Shown: in pieces, positions 43,464 to 55,820 of the stretch
How positions within the stretch are numbered: the stretch's first letter is position 1
Layout of the letters: each line of letters begins with the position of its first letter
DNA from: Silene conica
Lineage: Eukaryota; Streptophyta; Magnoliopsida; Caryophyllales; Caryophyllaceae
Assembly: GCA_029255685.2 (NCBI GenBank)
Contig: CM055313.2
Span: 25,769,079 to 25,833,078, forward strand
Reading direction: 5' to 3'
DNA: 64,000 nucleotides
The notes under the pieces: generated by a model
The model's input: the letters and a program-made list of their open reading frames with translations, nothing else
Told to the model about the DNA's origin: nothing
Databases searched by the model: none
Program-made: the position numbers and the translations under genes

Positions 43464-43472
43464 TATAATTAA
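43464..43472. repeat. Left 9-bp target-site duplication of the MULE
   Basis: tataattaa faces tataataat at 48,985-48,993. Seven of nine bases match, as expected for an old Mutator-type insertion. Confidence 0.5.
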
Positions 43473-43596
43473 GGGTATATTGATAATCACTACCAACATA
43501 ACTACTCATTTCCACAATCACTACCTACATAATAAAACTTTCATAATCACTACCCTAAAACTAACTCCGTCAACAAAAACAATACTATTTGGCCGG
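43473..43596 (+). repeat. MULE left terminal inverted repeat
   Basis: It starts gggtatattgataatcac and ends tactatttggccgg. It pairs with 48,862-48,984. Confidence 0.92.
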
Positions 43597-43933
43597 AAAA
43601 CCTCATTAAAGACGAGAAATTCAAATTTCTCTCTTAAAATCATATTTATTATCCCTAAACTACCCCCTCCCCTGTTATTTAATACTCATCATTTCCTTCT
43701 TTCTCCTCCCATATCTGCTTCCTTTCTTCATCTTCTTTAGTTCTCTTCTTCCTTTTCCTCTGTAATTTTAATTTCCCCTAAGATATGTGGTCATCTCCCT
43801 TTATTTTTTAATTTCTTCTTATCTTCAATATTTTGTATCCTCTTGTATTTGTTTCTAAATCTGGGTATTTAGTAGTGTTTGATTTTAACATTGATAATGA
43901 TATCAACATTGCTAATTTTTTGTAAATCGGGAA

Positions 43934-44354
43934 ATGGAAGGTAATAGACAAACTAACTTAAAGTTTCATTGTAGTATGGCACCTGCAATTAACAAGTCAT
44001 GGACTCGGGAGAGCCTAGGAAGACGCTTCATGACCTGCAAATTCCGCCATTGTAATTTCTGGAGATGGCTAGATGGTGAAAAACTTGAGTGGCAGAAAAA
44101 TATAATCAATGAAGTTATGTTGGATAAGGAAATTTTTGATTAACGAGGCAAATTTGTTGAAGATTGAAAATTCCCATTTGGCGGAGAAAAATGAAAAGCT
44201 GAGAATGCTTTGCTCAAGAAAAAAAACCATCGATCTTGAAAGAGAAACGGATATCCCAGTTCAAGAAGTGATGGTCCATGGCATGAAGACTAAGGCAATT
44301 TATGTTCTTTGTTTAGCCATTGTTATGTTGTTGTTGATTAATTTAAGTATCTAG
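43934..44354 (+). pseudogene. GRF-type zinc-finger protein with C-terminal membrane segment, inside the MULE
   Basis: The first frame (43,934-44,143) starts MEGNRQTNLKFHCSMAPA and shows the GRF zinc-finger pattern: an early Cys, 'SWTRESLGRRFMTC' and 'HCNFWRWLD'. The second frame (44,109-44,354) continues with 'EANLLKIENSHLAEKNEKLR', a coiled-coil-like stretch. It ends in a hydrophobic C-terminal segment, 'IYVLCLAIVMLLLINLSI'. A one-base slip in the T-run near 44,135-44,140 explains the switch, so the present copy is probably broken. Small plant proteins with GRF finger, coiled coil and C-terminal membrane anchor are common and uncharacterised. GRF fingers bind single-stranded nucleic acid in other proteins. 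Here it is either an accessory MULE gene or a captured host gene. Confidence 0.7.
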
Positions 44355-44787
44355 TATGTATGTAAGTTCCATTTGTTAATTAGTATCTTATTAGTGTGAA
44401 TTATGTCATTTTCAAGTGTAAGCATTTTCCATAGTCAAGTGTAGGCAGAGCATGCCATTTTCAAATGTAGGCATATTCTGCCATTAAGTATTTGTGGGAC
44501 TCGAATGTTATTGGAAGTAATGGAACACAATGTTCTTGAACACGAAGTTTCATTCATAATACGAAAGTGTTTCATACATTAGACAAAGGGAAGCAAGCAT
44601 GTTCTTAAGAAGCATCATTCATACTACATACATCAACAAGAAAACTAAATCATAAAAATACTATCTCCTACCCTTCTTATTCCTAAACGATTAATTGAAG
44701 AATTGTTGTTCCCTACATTTTCTGGTTAACTGCCTCCATGACTTGATGTTTGGCTTGGTTGATGTGGAATTGGTTGGCTGCCAGATT

Positions 44788-47700
44788 CTATAAACTGAAG
44801 CACCTCAGCATCATGTTGCTTTTTGCCTTACTCTTGTCAATTGAAGCCCTCATTTTATTAGTCCACTCAGAGGTGGGTCTTGGTTGGTTCAGTGGAACGT
44901 TTGGTGGGTTTTTGCAGCTTTTCTTATTATGGCCTACTTCTCTACATTTCCTACAACTCCTTTGTAGTCTTGGTCTTTTAGCTTGCTCTGAACTAGTCCC
45001 CTCACCCGCGTTTTTCCTTCTATTTTTGAGACTAGGTCTTCCTGGCAACTTTCTGAATGGAGGAGGCAATGGTTCTGCCTGATCCACCCTTTTCCACTAA
45101 CATATTCCAGGTATTGGAGGTACATGGGATCCATATGCATATAGGTACTTGTCTTTTGTGTATGCCTCATGAACATAGTCTTCATATATGGCTCTTTGAT
45201 GGTGGATGATAGCAATTGCATGTTAACATGAAAGTCCACACAACTGGCAATGACCACAAGTACATGTATGTAATGGCAATTCCACTACAAACTGTTTGCT
45301 CATGTACTCAACCTCAAAAGACTCCTCAGAATATGCATACACATCACGACAGTTTGCCTCTTCCACAGCCCACTTCAGAAACTTTTCAACATAAGGCATC
45401 AACTTATTACTATTATAGCCTTTTACACCTGGTCTTTTCTCATAATGTCTTTTCATGACATATCTCCTCATCCACTCCATCATTGTTAATATAGGTTTAT
45501 CCCTAACCTCTTTCAAGACATAGGTGAAACTTTTACACATGTTGTTTGTTAACATGTTTGATTTACAGCTAATGTTGAATACATGCCTACTCTAGTGACA
45601 AACTCCTATTTCATCCAAGTAGGTGTAGTCACTTGAATTTAAATATTTGATGCCATTCATTTCAGCCTTAAATTCAGCCTGTGGAAATAATAAAAGATGT
45701 CAATTAAAGGTGCCTAATAGATAAGAGAGGAATGCTATTAGCTAGTTTGAATGCATACCTTTGTTGATGCCCTAGCTACTTTCCAGAAGGCTTCTTTGAA
45801 TAGTATGCATGGGAATTGGACTTTGAAGTTGACCCATATATGTCTCACACAAAATCTGATGTGAGCTTTAGGAGTAATAACCTTGAATGCTTCTCTTATT
45901 CCCTGCACAGTATGCATAAACAGATATGATTGTGAAGCCCTGAACAATATACTTACACAGACATATATTGACTATATCAACAATAAAGTTTTACCTATTG
46001 TCTATCAGACATGATTGTGATGCCCAACCCTTCTTCCATGCTAAGATCTTCCATGAGCAACCTCAAAAACCATGACCAGGTCTGCCCATTCTCAATTTCA
46101 ACAACAGCCCATGCAACTGGGTAAATGTTGTTGTTACCATCCATACCTACAACAACTAAGCATAAAGCAGGATATGCCCCTTTCAAATGCCAGCCATCCA
46201 CACCAATGATTGATCTACATCCATATAAGTATCCTTCTTTAATTGGTTTCAAGCAAATGTACATCCTTTGGAAAAATGGAGGTGATCTTTCAATGTTGTC
46301 AACAACAATAGTAGTTGAACCTCTTATGAATTTGTTTATTACTGAAACATAATCTCAAACCCTCTTATATTGATCTGAACAGTCACCATAAATAATTATT
46401 TTAGCAATTGCTCTTGCTAAACAACATAGCCCATACTTTACATCAACACCTAAATCTCTCTTTATCAGTTTTCTCTGTAGTTTTCTCCACAAAGAAATCT
46501 TGAGATTAGGATCCAACCTCTAATCCTCTAGATACCAATCAGCCAAGTATTCTGCACTAACCTTCTTATTGAACCCCTTAAACACACTTATGGTTTAAAT
46601 TTATTGTCCTAATCTACTAAATACCAGTGTTGCCCATTGCAATTGCATACACAGTGTATGTACACTTTCTAGTTGAGTTACAAGAGCACTTACCAAAGTT
46701 TGACCTCTTTGTGTTCCACTCACACAAACATTTATATCTGCAATGTGTTGTTATTCTTTTCGTTACCATTATGTTCATAATAAAAGTCATATCTGTTTTC
46801 AATGACATGGTAAATAAGAGCTTTTTTCAAAGAGAACTTGTTAGGGAACCTCAAACCCTCAACCAAAGAGACTTGTTTTTTGAAATCAACCTCAGGGTTA
46901 AACATTGGCCACTGCTGCTTATCCTCGTCCTCAGATCCATCTAAACTCCTTAGTTCATCATCATCATCAAGAAAGTCTTCTTCTTCAACAATTGGATCCA
47001 TACCCTGAAAACCCTTAATCATCCTCTCATTTGACAATGATTGGTCAACCTTATTAATTAGAGCCCCCTCTTCAATAGCCAAGAAGATATCTTCTGTCCT
47101 CAAATCTTCTTCCCCCAAGTTGAAATTTATATCAAATTCATCATCTACTGAATCCACGTCACGCACTTCAAATTCATGCTCCCAATCTACCAGATCTACT
47201 TGTTTTGTTTTGTCTTTCTTCAATCCATGCTTATTTCCTTTACATTTGTCAACTTGCTTCCCCTTTCCCCCAACTTTCTCAACAACTTGACCTTGTTTTT
47301 TTTTCCTTTAACTTTGTCCACTTGATTCCCCTTTCCCTCGGTTTTGTCAGCTACTTCAACTTGTTTTTTTCCTTTAACATTGTCCACATGCTTTCCATTT
47401 TTCTTATATTTCCCAGATCCCTGACTATTAACTACCTCCTTACTTTATGCCCTTGTTATTGATATAATCTTCCCCTTACCCTTTCCTAAGTTCTCATCAA
47501 TGTCACCAACTATTTCCTTAACAACTTCCTGCTTCACCTTTTTACTATTCTCCCTTCTTCTTGGTATAAGTTTCCCCTAACCTTTTCTAAGTTCTCATCA
47601 CTGTTAGCAACTATTTCCTTAATCACTTCCTGCTTCACCTCTTTACTATTTTCCCTTCTTCTTGGTATAAGTTTTCCTTTACCCTTTCCTAAGTTCTCAA

Positions 47701-48348
47701 CGGGTATGGGTTGATTTCTGGGACTTTTTCGTGTAGAAGGGTTAAGATTGGAGTTGAGATTAGGAATAGGTGATTCAGGAGGTGTGTGAATGGTAATGCA
47801 ATTGATACCCCTAGTACTTCTTCTTCTTGGAGGAGTGAAGGTATTTTCTATTTTTGGTTAGAGGAGAACCAACATGTGATTCAGGAGGTGTGTGAATGGT
47901 TATGGTATTGATGCCCCTGATACTCCTTCTACTTGGAGGAGTGAAGGTTTTTTCTATTTTTTGGTTAGAGGAGAACTATGTAAAGTGGAGACATTTTCTG
48001 TCCTTAAAGTAATATTTTTTGGGACCACAAATGTGGTGAGATACAAATCTATCTTATTAAATTTATCCCCCGACTTCATTTCTCAATCATATCCTCATCT
48101 TTACAAACTACTGCCCTTCCAGTTGTGAGACTCTTCCTAAATTGTCTATAATATAGTATAGGCATCGTATCTTTGTTGATAAATTGTCTAGCCATGTCGT
48201 ATACAAATCTATAACTTAACTGATCTGAAAAAACCTCAAATATCAATTTTGTTGAGCCATTAACATACTCAGTTTTGTGTTTGACATATTTAAAATCACC
48301 TCCAATGTGTATTCTAAAGTCCACGGTAATAGGTGCCAAATCCGTCAT
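44788..48348 (-). pseudogene. MULE transposase (MURA type), decayed, with introns
   Basis: Read on the minus strand. The N-terminal domain (48,348-48,076: 'VDFRIHIGGDFKYVKHKTEY') ends in a TGA. A Lys/Pro-rich linker with internal repeats follows (47,480-47,980). Next is an acidic stretch and the MuDR domain (47,223-46,620: 'LRFPNKFSLKKALIYHVIEN', then 'ITTHCRYKCLCEWNTKRS' after a frameshift). The catalytic core (46,264-45,995) has 'GVDGWHLKGAYPALCLVVVG' and 'GITIMSDRQ'. After an intron come 'GIREAFKVITPKAHIRFCVR' and 'KEAFWKVARAST', then a SWIM-type zinc region (45,555-45,223, 'LHTCTCGHCQLCGLSC') and a C-terminal knuckle 'CRKCREVGHNKKSC'. The enzyme would bind the TIRs and cut them. Several stops and frameshifts make it inactive. 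A 5'UTR intron (about 48,671 to 48,350) is possible. Confidence 0.9.
47768..47985. repeat. Direct repeat in the MULE transposase linker
   Basis: A unit of about 107-110 bp (starting tgattcaggaggtgtgtgaatgg) is repeated twice in tandem. A second, similar-sized duplication (containing cccttcttcttggtataag) lies at about 47,515-47,700. Confidence 0.8.
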
Positions 48349-48460
48349 TCTAGAAATTCAGAAGGAAATTGTTAACTACTTCACACCATTAAAATAACAA
48401 CAAAGCAGCCTAATAAAAAATCAACATCCAATGTAAGTACTTGAAAGAGCAAAAATTAGT

Positions 48461-48600
48461 TACTTGGGTACGAAATTAAAACAAGCAATGAAACAATAAA
48501 AGGAAGATCAACAATTAAAAATAGAATCAATGAACAAGATTGAAGTTACTTGGGTACGAAATTAAAACAAGCAATGAAACAATAAAAGGAAGAAGATGAA
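48461..48600. repeat. Direct repeat near the MULE right end
   Basis: A word of over 40 bp (ttacttgggtacgaaattaa...) occurs at about 48,461 and again at 48,547. Confidence 0.8.
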
Positions 48601-48861
48601 AATTAAAACAAGCAAGGAATAAAAAACTGCTAAAAACCGTAATTAAAGAAGATGAAGAAATCAATTACCTGAGTTTGATGAAAAAATCAATCAAAACGAA
48701 GAAAAAGGAACGATTATTCGAAAGAAATTGGAGAAATTTTCAACTGGGTTTTGATTAATTGGGTTTGATGATTTTTTGTCGATTTTTTGAATTGATTAAG
48801 ATTTTGAGGGGTTAAGTGAAAAGAAGGTTAAATTGGTCAATATATTTCTTAATTCAAGAGA

Positions 48862-48984
48862 CCGGTCAAATAGTATTGTTTTTGTTGACGAAGTTAGTTT
48901 TAGGGTATTGATTATGAAAGTTTATTATGTAGGCAGTGATTGTGGAAATGAGTAGTTATGTTGGTAATGATTGTCAATTTACCC
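48862..48984 (-). repeat. MULE right terminal inverted repeat
   Basis: Inverted partner of 43,473-43,596. Confidence 0.92.
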
Positions 48985-49490
48985 TATAATAATAACTGAA
49001 GTTTTAAATGCGTCTAACTTTCGTATGTTCTAATCTAAAAATTAATCCATGCATTTTTTGTCCTAGATTAAAACTAGTGTTACTATAAATCAATGTGATC
49101 ATCTGTCAATACTCAATAGGAAAAATGATGGAACACAAGATAAAACAAGGAATAAGAAAAAAATATGCACTTCTCCATTTGATCTACACATATCTCCCTC
49201 TGTCCTAGTAATATATGTACACTTATTTTATTTTGTAAACCAAAAATAGAGTAATTGTAATCATATCGCTGCAACAAAGAGAGCCGAGAGTGTAGGCTTA
49301 AAAAGTTGATTAAAATCGAGTGTGAAGAACTATATATGTAGGACTGTCCACACAAATTATATATCATCAACAAATATCTAAAACATTGGTAATAATGATC
49401 ACTTAAACTCCGTGGCCTATGCCAAATCGTTACAAATGTCTTAAGAATCCAACAAAAGATGTTGACAAATGCATGAACTCCTCCAAATTA

Positions 49491-49938
49491 ATCTCACCAA
49501 CCAAAAAACTAACCTACGAAATTATATCCGTTTTAACCCTAAAATAGATCAAATAATATGTCATTCTACTTTAATTTACTAAAGAGACTTTTGTGTTTAC
49601 TATACATTTCGTGTTTGTTTTATTTGTGTTATATACATGGTCTTTAACGTAAGAAGATAAACCCGTCTTTAACAAGAATCCGGAAGTAAGGAATAAAAGA
49701 ACAAATATAATCTCGCCAACCAAAAAGATAACCTATAAAACCGATATATACGTCTTAACCCTAAAACTGATCAGATAATATATCATTCTACTTGAATATA
49801 CTAAAGAAATCTTTCGGGTTTTTCCTATACATTTCGTTTTTATTTTACTCATATTATATACCTAATTTTTAACGTAAGAAGATAAATCTGTCTTAAACAA
49901 GAACTTGGAAATTAGGAATAGAAGAACAAATTAAAGAA
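49491..49938. repeat. Degenerate tandem duplication, ~220 bp
   Basis: Copy 1 starts atctcaccaaccaaaa at 49,491. Copy 2 starts atctcgccaaccaaaa at 49,710. Both run through 'aacgtaagaagataaa'. The copies have diverged noticeably, so this is old. Confidence 0.85.
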
Positions 49939-50218
49939 GGCATTCTTCAATGTTCTTGAATTGATTGGTCAGAGAAGGAAGTATTATTATAGTTGATCGA
50001 TGATGCAAAGTGGTGGAACCCATTGTTGTGTGCCAATAAAGACCGAAAGTTGTGTTTTATCTTCTGCAAAGTCTGCTTCATTCTTCAATCTTCATGCATG
50101 TGGTGTTTCTACAATTTTGTTTAACATTTGTATGTGTTGACATGTGCCATGTGTCGATCTTACAAATTTTCCTTCAATAGACGGTTTTCTGATACGTAGT
50201 GCCCTAAAATCACATGTT

Positions 50219-50299
50219 AATAAGTTTATTAGAGAAAGATTGTTGAATAATATATCGATATATTCTAAACAATCTTTATCTAATTACTTAACTTATTGA
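50219..50299. other. Imperfect palindrome with potential hairpin
   Basis: Arms AATAAGTT..TTAGA.AAAGATTGTT meet around the perfect centre atatatcgatatat (about 50,250-50,263). Each arm is about 38 bp with a few mismatches and a small bulge. Confidence 0.65.
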
Positions 50300-51443
50300 C
50301 TTGTCCCCAAAGACACGCGTTAAGAAAACCGTTTTTTAGAAATTGAAAAAAATTAATCAAAATTATTCTTGAAATTTTACTTCTAGCAAGAGAAAAATTA
50401 ATGTTGTTGCTACTATATTAGGTCTAATAGGGACAGAAAAACTATTTCTCGGTAAGTTGTAAGGCTGTTTTTAATTTGATTACATGTCATATAATCGTTT
50501 TTTTATTAATAGAAATGGATAAATCTCAGAGACCTATCGTGAATAGGGTGTTAGAAAGTTTACGTGAAAGAGAAATACCACAAAACGAATAGAAAAAAAC
50601 AAACATTTTATTCTTTCCAACGCGAGTAGGGTCCAACAAGTTATATATTCGTGTTATGCATGCTAGTGTATTTAATTAACAAAAAAATCGTTTATGTAAA
50701 AGTTTATGGAATTTTAACATGTATTCCGAGTTTAAACCACTCAGATTGCTTTGTGTGTGTGTTTTATCTCCATGTTTAAGAGGAATGATAATATTAAATA
50801 AAAAATGTATAAGATCACTCATTATGTTATTAAGTATTATATAATTAAAGATAAAAATGCTTATTTATACACAAAATATTGATAATTCACGATTTTAGTA
50901 TTATTTCATGACCTTTCTACACGAAATGGTTTTACGTCGTCATTATATAAAAATATATTTTATTATGTTTATTATAGAATCGGATCGTAGTATTTTATTA
51001 TGATCTTACTTCTATAAAATTTCAAATAAATAGGATCATAAGATTCTACAAACATGATAGAATCGCATAATCGAGGGCCGGTCAAACATTTTTGAAATGC
51101 AAAATTCATAGAATAATCGTAAGATCGAGTCGGAATTCTGATAGCAAATGATACAATACATTCTAGTGTGGCGTTATAACCACCCTTATTTTATAATATC
51201 CGAAGTAATTACTAATTACTAATAATTTTGGTAAACATAGTACATGAAATTTAGTATATATTATTTTATATAATCAATGGACAACATTTGTTTTTTTAAT
51301 CTCTATAACTATAACAAGTCTATTGCTTAATCTTAAAGTAAAAGCTTGTTTATGATTAATAACTAAATTTAAGCAATTGACCAATAGGAAGCTAGCAATA
51401 TATATGCAACAAATGTTCGGTAAAGTAAAAGGAGTTGGCCAAG

Positions 51444-51453
51444 GACACGTGGC
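51444..51453 (+). promoter_or_regulatory. G-box/ABRE-like element
   Basis: gacacgtggc contains the CACGTG core with GGC, the form bound by bZIP/ABF factors. It lies 2.0 kb upstream of the ERF start. A link is possible, since DREB A-6 genes are often stress- or ABA-responsive, but it is untested. Confidence 0.3.
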
Positions 51454-52989
51454 ACTTCCACCGACTCTCGTCAGTGTCATGGACTGTTTGACATTTCAGA
51501 ATTCAACTCCATTATCCCACACTTGTAAATTGTGTGACCTATTCAAACTTGAGACTATTTCTTATTTTAAAACCCAAATTCTGATTTGTGTCCGAAATAT
51601 TCGTTGCAAGTTTGCGACGAGTGAAGTCGTAGGTGTGTGGGTAGATAAGATAAACATAAATTGTCTAGAGAGTAATAATCTATTTTATCTTATTGACTTA
51701 TATAGATAATATTTCACTCATTGAAAATTTATGACGGATATGCTTGTTAGAACGGAAACTTGCTAACGGTAAAGTAGAACACTAGGGTTTGCTAGCCATT
51801 ACAATGACTAGTAACTACACCACCTTAGTTATTGCCTTAATGAGTTTATTGGGGTGAATGATCGATATCGTAATTGGAACTGGTTTGAAGAAGAAGTTTT
51901 CCAGCAACAAATTATTTTATTTGTAAAATTGTCTTGTTTAATGATGTACGGAGTATGTTATTGTCAATTATTTTTGTTTTTAAAAGTTTTAAAGTAATTA
52001 AAATATTGAGTATTTAGTTTAGTAAAGGGGAGGGATTTATTTGGTAATTCGACTATTTACTTGTTTATGCTCGGTTTAATATATTGAATATTGGATTATG
52101 CACTTATATGACCGAACTCAACCTTTTTTATAAAGGGATTAACCTGATTGTTAATTAATTTATTCGATAACTTAAGCCGTTTCAATTTTACAAGTTAATT
52201 ATCTATTGTATACTCCTAAATTTCATATTATAATAACATTATTGTATACTCCTAAATTTGAGATATTATAATAACATTTATAAGTGATGTTAACACAAAC
52301 CCAAAATTAGGCTCTTAAAATAAAACTAAATATCAAGACATTTAGTTCTTGTTTATAAACTATCTTCTTTTAAGACATCTTACTTTGTTGAATAAGATTG
52401 TTTCATCTAATAAGAACGACCCTCGAGTGGAAAGTGCTAAACTCGTTTTACGATTCTCAAGTGCAAACTGCTAAACTCGTTTTTCTTTCTGGATTCATAC
52501 CTTATTTATGAGGTCAAAAATTCGATCCATGCCGCGCAGAAAGAATTAAGCAAATTTCTTAGCCAGTCATTTTTTTTCATAAGAGCATATGTAACAAGAG
52601 AATTATTTATTGTTGTAAACATAAATAAAATAAAACAAATGATCCCTCCTTATAATCACAAATTCTTACTGAAGACAGACACTATCCATCAAAGATCGAA
52701 AACGATAATATTCCTCTCACAATAAATTAGTGACACTATTGATATAGTGTTCCATTTCCTCTACTACCTTTGTTATAAGAAGAATCTATCCTTTTTCAAC
52801 TTTATAAGGGAAATTATCTGTCTCAAACAATACGTTTGGCCTTATAATTGACCCTACATCTCATTTACCCTTTCTTTGGGTGTCAAAGTGTAAAGGGCCA
52901 AAGTGTTGCAACCTCCATTAAATTGTAAGCAAAGAAATAAGATTTGACAAAACCGTGTGGGTCCAACTTCAAAATATCTAATTTTTTTT

Positions 52990-53003
52990 GTCCTATAAAA
53001 CCA
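52990..53003 (+). promoter_or_regulatory. Candidate TATA box of the ERF gene
   Basis: tcctataaaacca is followed about 30 bp later by an A/C-rich 5'UTR-like stretch (acacaacactcaaacccacacac). That would give a ~430-bp leader. A second candidate, ttatatatatata at 53,374-53,387, lies only ~70 bp from the ATG. Confidence 0.45.
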
Positions 53004-53453
53004 TTCAAACCAAATTTCTCAAAGTAATTTCTCATTTTCTCAAAACACAACACTCAAACCCACACACACTTTTTCCCATTTTTTTTTTTGCCATAATTCC
53101 CCCACCCCTAAATTTCCTTAAAAACCGAAGTCAAACTTCTCAAAAAAAATTTTAAAAAATAAAAATTTTAGTGCACTTAAATTCAATCTTTTTTTTTCAA
53201 AAGGAGATTTGGGATTACAAATAGATATTCTTAGCTTTATAAATTTGTGATTCTAGTTGAATTTCAACTAGGAATTAATTGATCTTAATCGAATCTCAAT
53301 CTCGAACTCACTCGAGTATATTTCCTTTTTTCTTTTGACCATCAGGTTCAAATCCTCCTCCCCTGGCCCCCTCTTATATATATATACCCAACTCGGCCTC
53401 AAACCCGACCTCAAACCCGTCAGGTAGTAAGTATCACCACTCAGAACTTTACC

Positions 53454-54743
53454 ATGGCGAGAAACTTAAGCGGAAAAGCAAAGCAAATGGTTGAACATCA
53501 TAATGAAGTAGACAATATGTTAAATATGAAATATGATAGAGACAAAGAACATCAATGGCAACAAGTTTTTGATGAAGCTTCCACCATTGATGGAGGACGT
53601 CCATTTAAGAAGGTTAAAAGCCCGGAACGACATCATTTCAACGACGATAACAACGGGTCGTCTTCTTCATTTCCCCCATTTCAACAGCAACCATCAAATA
53701 CTAATTCTTCTTCTCAGCATCCAACATTTTCATTTCCATTTGCATATGAAAATAACCCTAATCAATATCAAAACAACAATAATTTACCTCAATTTCCAGC
53801 GGTTTTTTCGCAACAATTATTATTACCTGATCAACAACAAATGATCTCATTCAACCAAGGTCAGGGGTATAATACTACTTATAAACCGACCGCGGTGAAC
53901 CAACAATATCAGCAGCTTCAGTATTGGAGTGATGCATTGAACTTAAGCCCTAGAGGGAGGATGATGATGATGAACCGGTTAGCGGCCGCCACACAAGGAG
54001 GAAACCGAGTAATGCCGGTTCAAGGGGGTGGTGGTGGATTAGTGCAGCATATTTCAAGTACTAAGTTATATAGGGGTGTAAGGCAGAGGCATTGGGGGAA
54101 ATGGGTGGCCGAAATTCGCCTCCCCAAGAACAGAACACGGCTCTGGCTCGGCACGTTTGACACGGCCGAGGCAGCTGCCATGGCGTATGATCGGGAGGCG
54201 TTTAAATTACGTGGGGAAAATGCAAGGCTTAATTTTCCTGAGTTGTTTCTCAATAAGGATGGGGCCGGCGCTGGGGATGAGGCGGCCCCATCCTTACTGG
54301 TTGGGACGCGGGCTCAGCCAGAGGAGGAGGAGGAGAGTGAGATTGCTGAGCCTGCGTCTCAACCAGTACTGCTGGAGGCAGAGCCTGAGGAATCCTCAGG
54401 AAATGCCTCCAGTGGCCTAACCACGAGTCATGAACTCGTGGTTGGAGACAGGGTAGGCGACGGTGGTGGATCAGAAAGTTCGGAATTGGCTTGGAAAGAG
54501 ATGTCGGACGCGTGGTTTAACGCGATTCCGGCTGGATGGGGTCCTGGAAGCGCGGTTTGGGATGACTTAGACAGTTCTAACTATCTATTCTTTCAGCAAA
54601 ATCTGGAGTTTTCGTCGAATTTTAATTATCAAAATCAAGAAAATCAGAAGCAACAAGAGAGTTTTGATTCTTCTGCTTCATCTTTTTCACCTTCTTCTAC
54701 TTCTTGTCCTATGAGGCCTTTTTTCTCTAAGGATCAAAATTAA
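53454..54743 (+). CDS. AP2/ERF transcription factor, ERF053/ERF054-like (DREB subgroup A-6)
   Basis: A single uninterrupted exon of 429 aa. The ATG is in a strong context (accatggcg) and is the first of the frame. The N-terminus is K/E-rich ('[14 protein letters not shown]'), then Q/N/S/F-rich (about 65-170), a composition common in activation regions. The AP2 domain is at about 205-263: '[20 protein letters not shown]', '[20 protein letters not shown]' and '[20 protein letters not shown]', with Val at DREB position 14 and Leu at 19, as in A-6/group I. An acidic stretch follows (about 280-320), then the C-terminal motif '[20 protein letters not shown]' seen in ERF053/ERF054 relatives. It is a nuclear DNA-binding regulator of GCC/DRE-type promoters, probably in stress or cell-identity programmes. 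It has no close gene neighbours and is intact. Confidence 0.95.
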   Translation: MARNLSGKAKQMVEHHNEVDNMLNMKYDRDKEHQWQQVFDEASTIDGGRPFKKVKSPERHHFNDDNNGSSSSFPPFQQQPSNTNSSSQHPTFSFPFAYENNPNQYQNNNNLPQFPAVFSQQLLLPDQQQMISFNQGQGYNTTYKPTAVNQQYQQLQYWSDALNLSPRGRMMMMNRLAAATQGGNRVMPVQGGGGGLVQHISSTKLYRGVRQRHWGKWVAEIRLPKNRTRLWLGTFDTAEAAAMAYDREAFKLRGENARLNFPELFLNKDGAGAGDEAAPSLLVGTRAQPEEEEESEIAEPASQPVLLEAEPEESSGNASSGLTTSHELVVGDRVGDGGGSESSELAWKEMSDAWFNAIPAGWGPGSAVWDDLDSSNYLFFQQNLEFSSNFNYQNQENQKQQESFDSSASSFSPSSTSCPMRPFFSKDQN

Positions 54744-55559
54744 TTTACCTTTTAATTATTACTGCATACTTGATACTCCTATCTTTTTACCTTCATGCAT
54801 TTAGTCATTTACCCTTCATTTTTTACTGGTTTAATGTTTTTCAAAAAACCAGTAATTCAGATTACAGAACATCTTCATGTACTGCACACAGGCTGCTTAT
54901 TATAAGCCTTGCGGTTATCGTTCTTTTTTACATCTCAGTTATTTGTTTACTTATGTAATTTTTATCAGTCTTTCCCTACAAATACATTTTAAGCTACGCA
55001 TTTTTAAGTGGCTTTAGATGGATACATATAAATATATCATTGTAATTTTATGTCTCATATATATATACACATTGTTATTTAGTTTCCGAGTTTAATAAGT
55101 CTTGTATAAGCCTGTCTTGTTTGTCGATGTTATGATTTATGATCCAAACTCTTTATTTTGGTCTTTTATTTAATACCTATGAACTAGGTAGCAACAACAC
55201 GAGGAGGGAAACCCCTAAAACATCGAGCATAGGGAGAAATCTCTCCCACAATAAATTTATTTTTCTATCATTTTTTATCGGTGTTTTTGCTTGCTTTATC
55301 TCGGGATATCTTTATAAACAAACGGTTTTAGAAGTATCGGAGTTAAAAACTAATACAGCCTAAAAGCTAACTAACTAGAAGTCAAATTAATTTTTTTTTC
55401 TTTTCCAAACTTTTTGGTATGTCCTAAATTCAGACCAACTTTTTTATTTTCTACACAAACTAATATATAAATTTATAAAATACAATGGGATTGGCCTGTT
55501 TAAACAAAGTTAGTTACACAACGGCGCACGTCTTGCTAAGTACATCAATTATCAACTGT
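54744..55559 (+). other. ERF 3' flank
   Basis: Likely 3'UTR to about 55,050, T-rich. No gene was recognised. The short open frame at 55,139-55,363 has no recognisable features. Confidence 0.5.
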
Positions 55560-55784
55560 TATTAACACACTAATCTAAAGCATGCAAATTGCAAACCTAA
55601 TATGTCCAAAGTATTAGTATTATTTTATTCTGTTAGTCTTGCTTAAGATAGTAATATCTGTTTTTCTAAAACCCGGCCATTCAATACTAATATTTGATGA
55701 TAACAAGATAAATTGTTTGTTATCTCTCGAATAATTATAAAGTAATCATTTTATGACAAAGAATGATAATTAAAATATAATTAC

Positions 55785-55820
<36 letters not shown>

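Larger units (their letters stand above)
43473..48984 (-). mobile_element. Mutator-like element (MULE) with ~124-bp TIRs
   Basis: The element is 5,512 bp. The left TIR (43,473-43,596) and right TIR (48,862-48,984) match as inverted repeats over their whole length, with about ten differences (GGGTATATTGATAATCAC against GGGTAAATTGACAATCAT). It contains a minus-strand transposase gene and a plus-strand GRF zinc-finger gene, which converge. Confidence 0.92.
48994..53453. other. AT-rich intergenic region upstream of the ERF gene
   Basis: No gene is recognisable. It holds a MITE-like end near 49,191 ('ctccctctgtcc'), a tandem duplication (49,491-49,938), an 80-bp imperfect palindrome (50,219-50,299), an ACGT element (51,444) and the ERF promoter/5'UTR (from about 52,990). 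Confidence 0.6.

Noticed and set aside
53533-53844. 103-aa frame overlapping the ERF gene
   Set aside because: A shadow of the ERF coding sequence in another frame.
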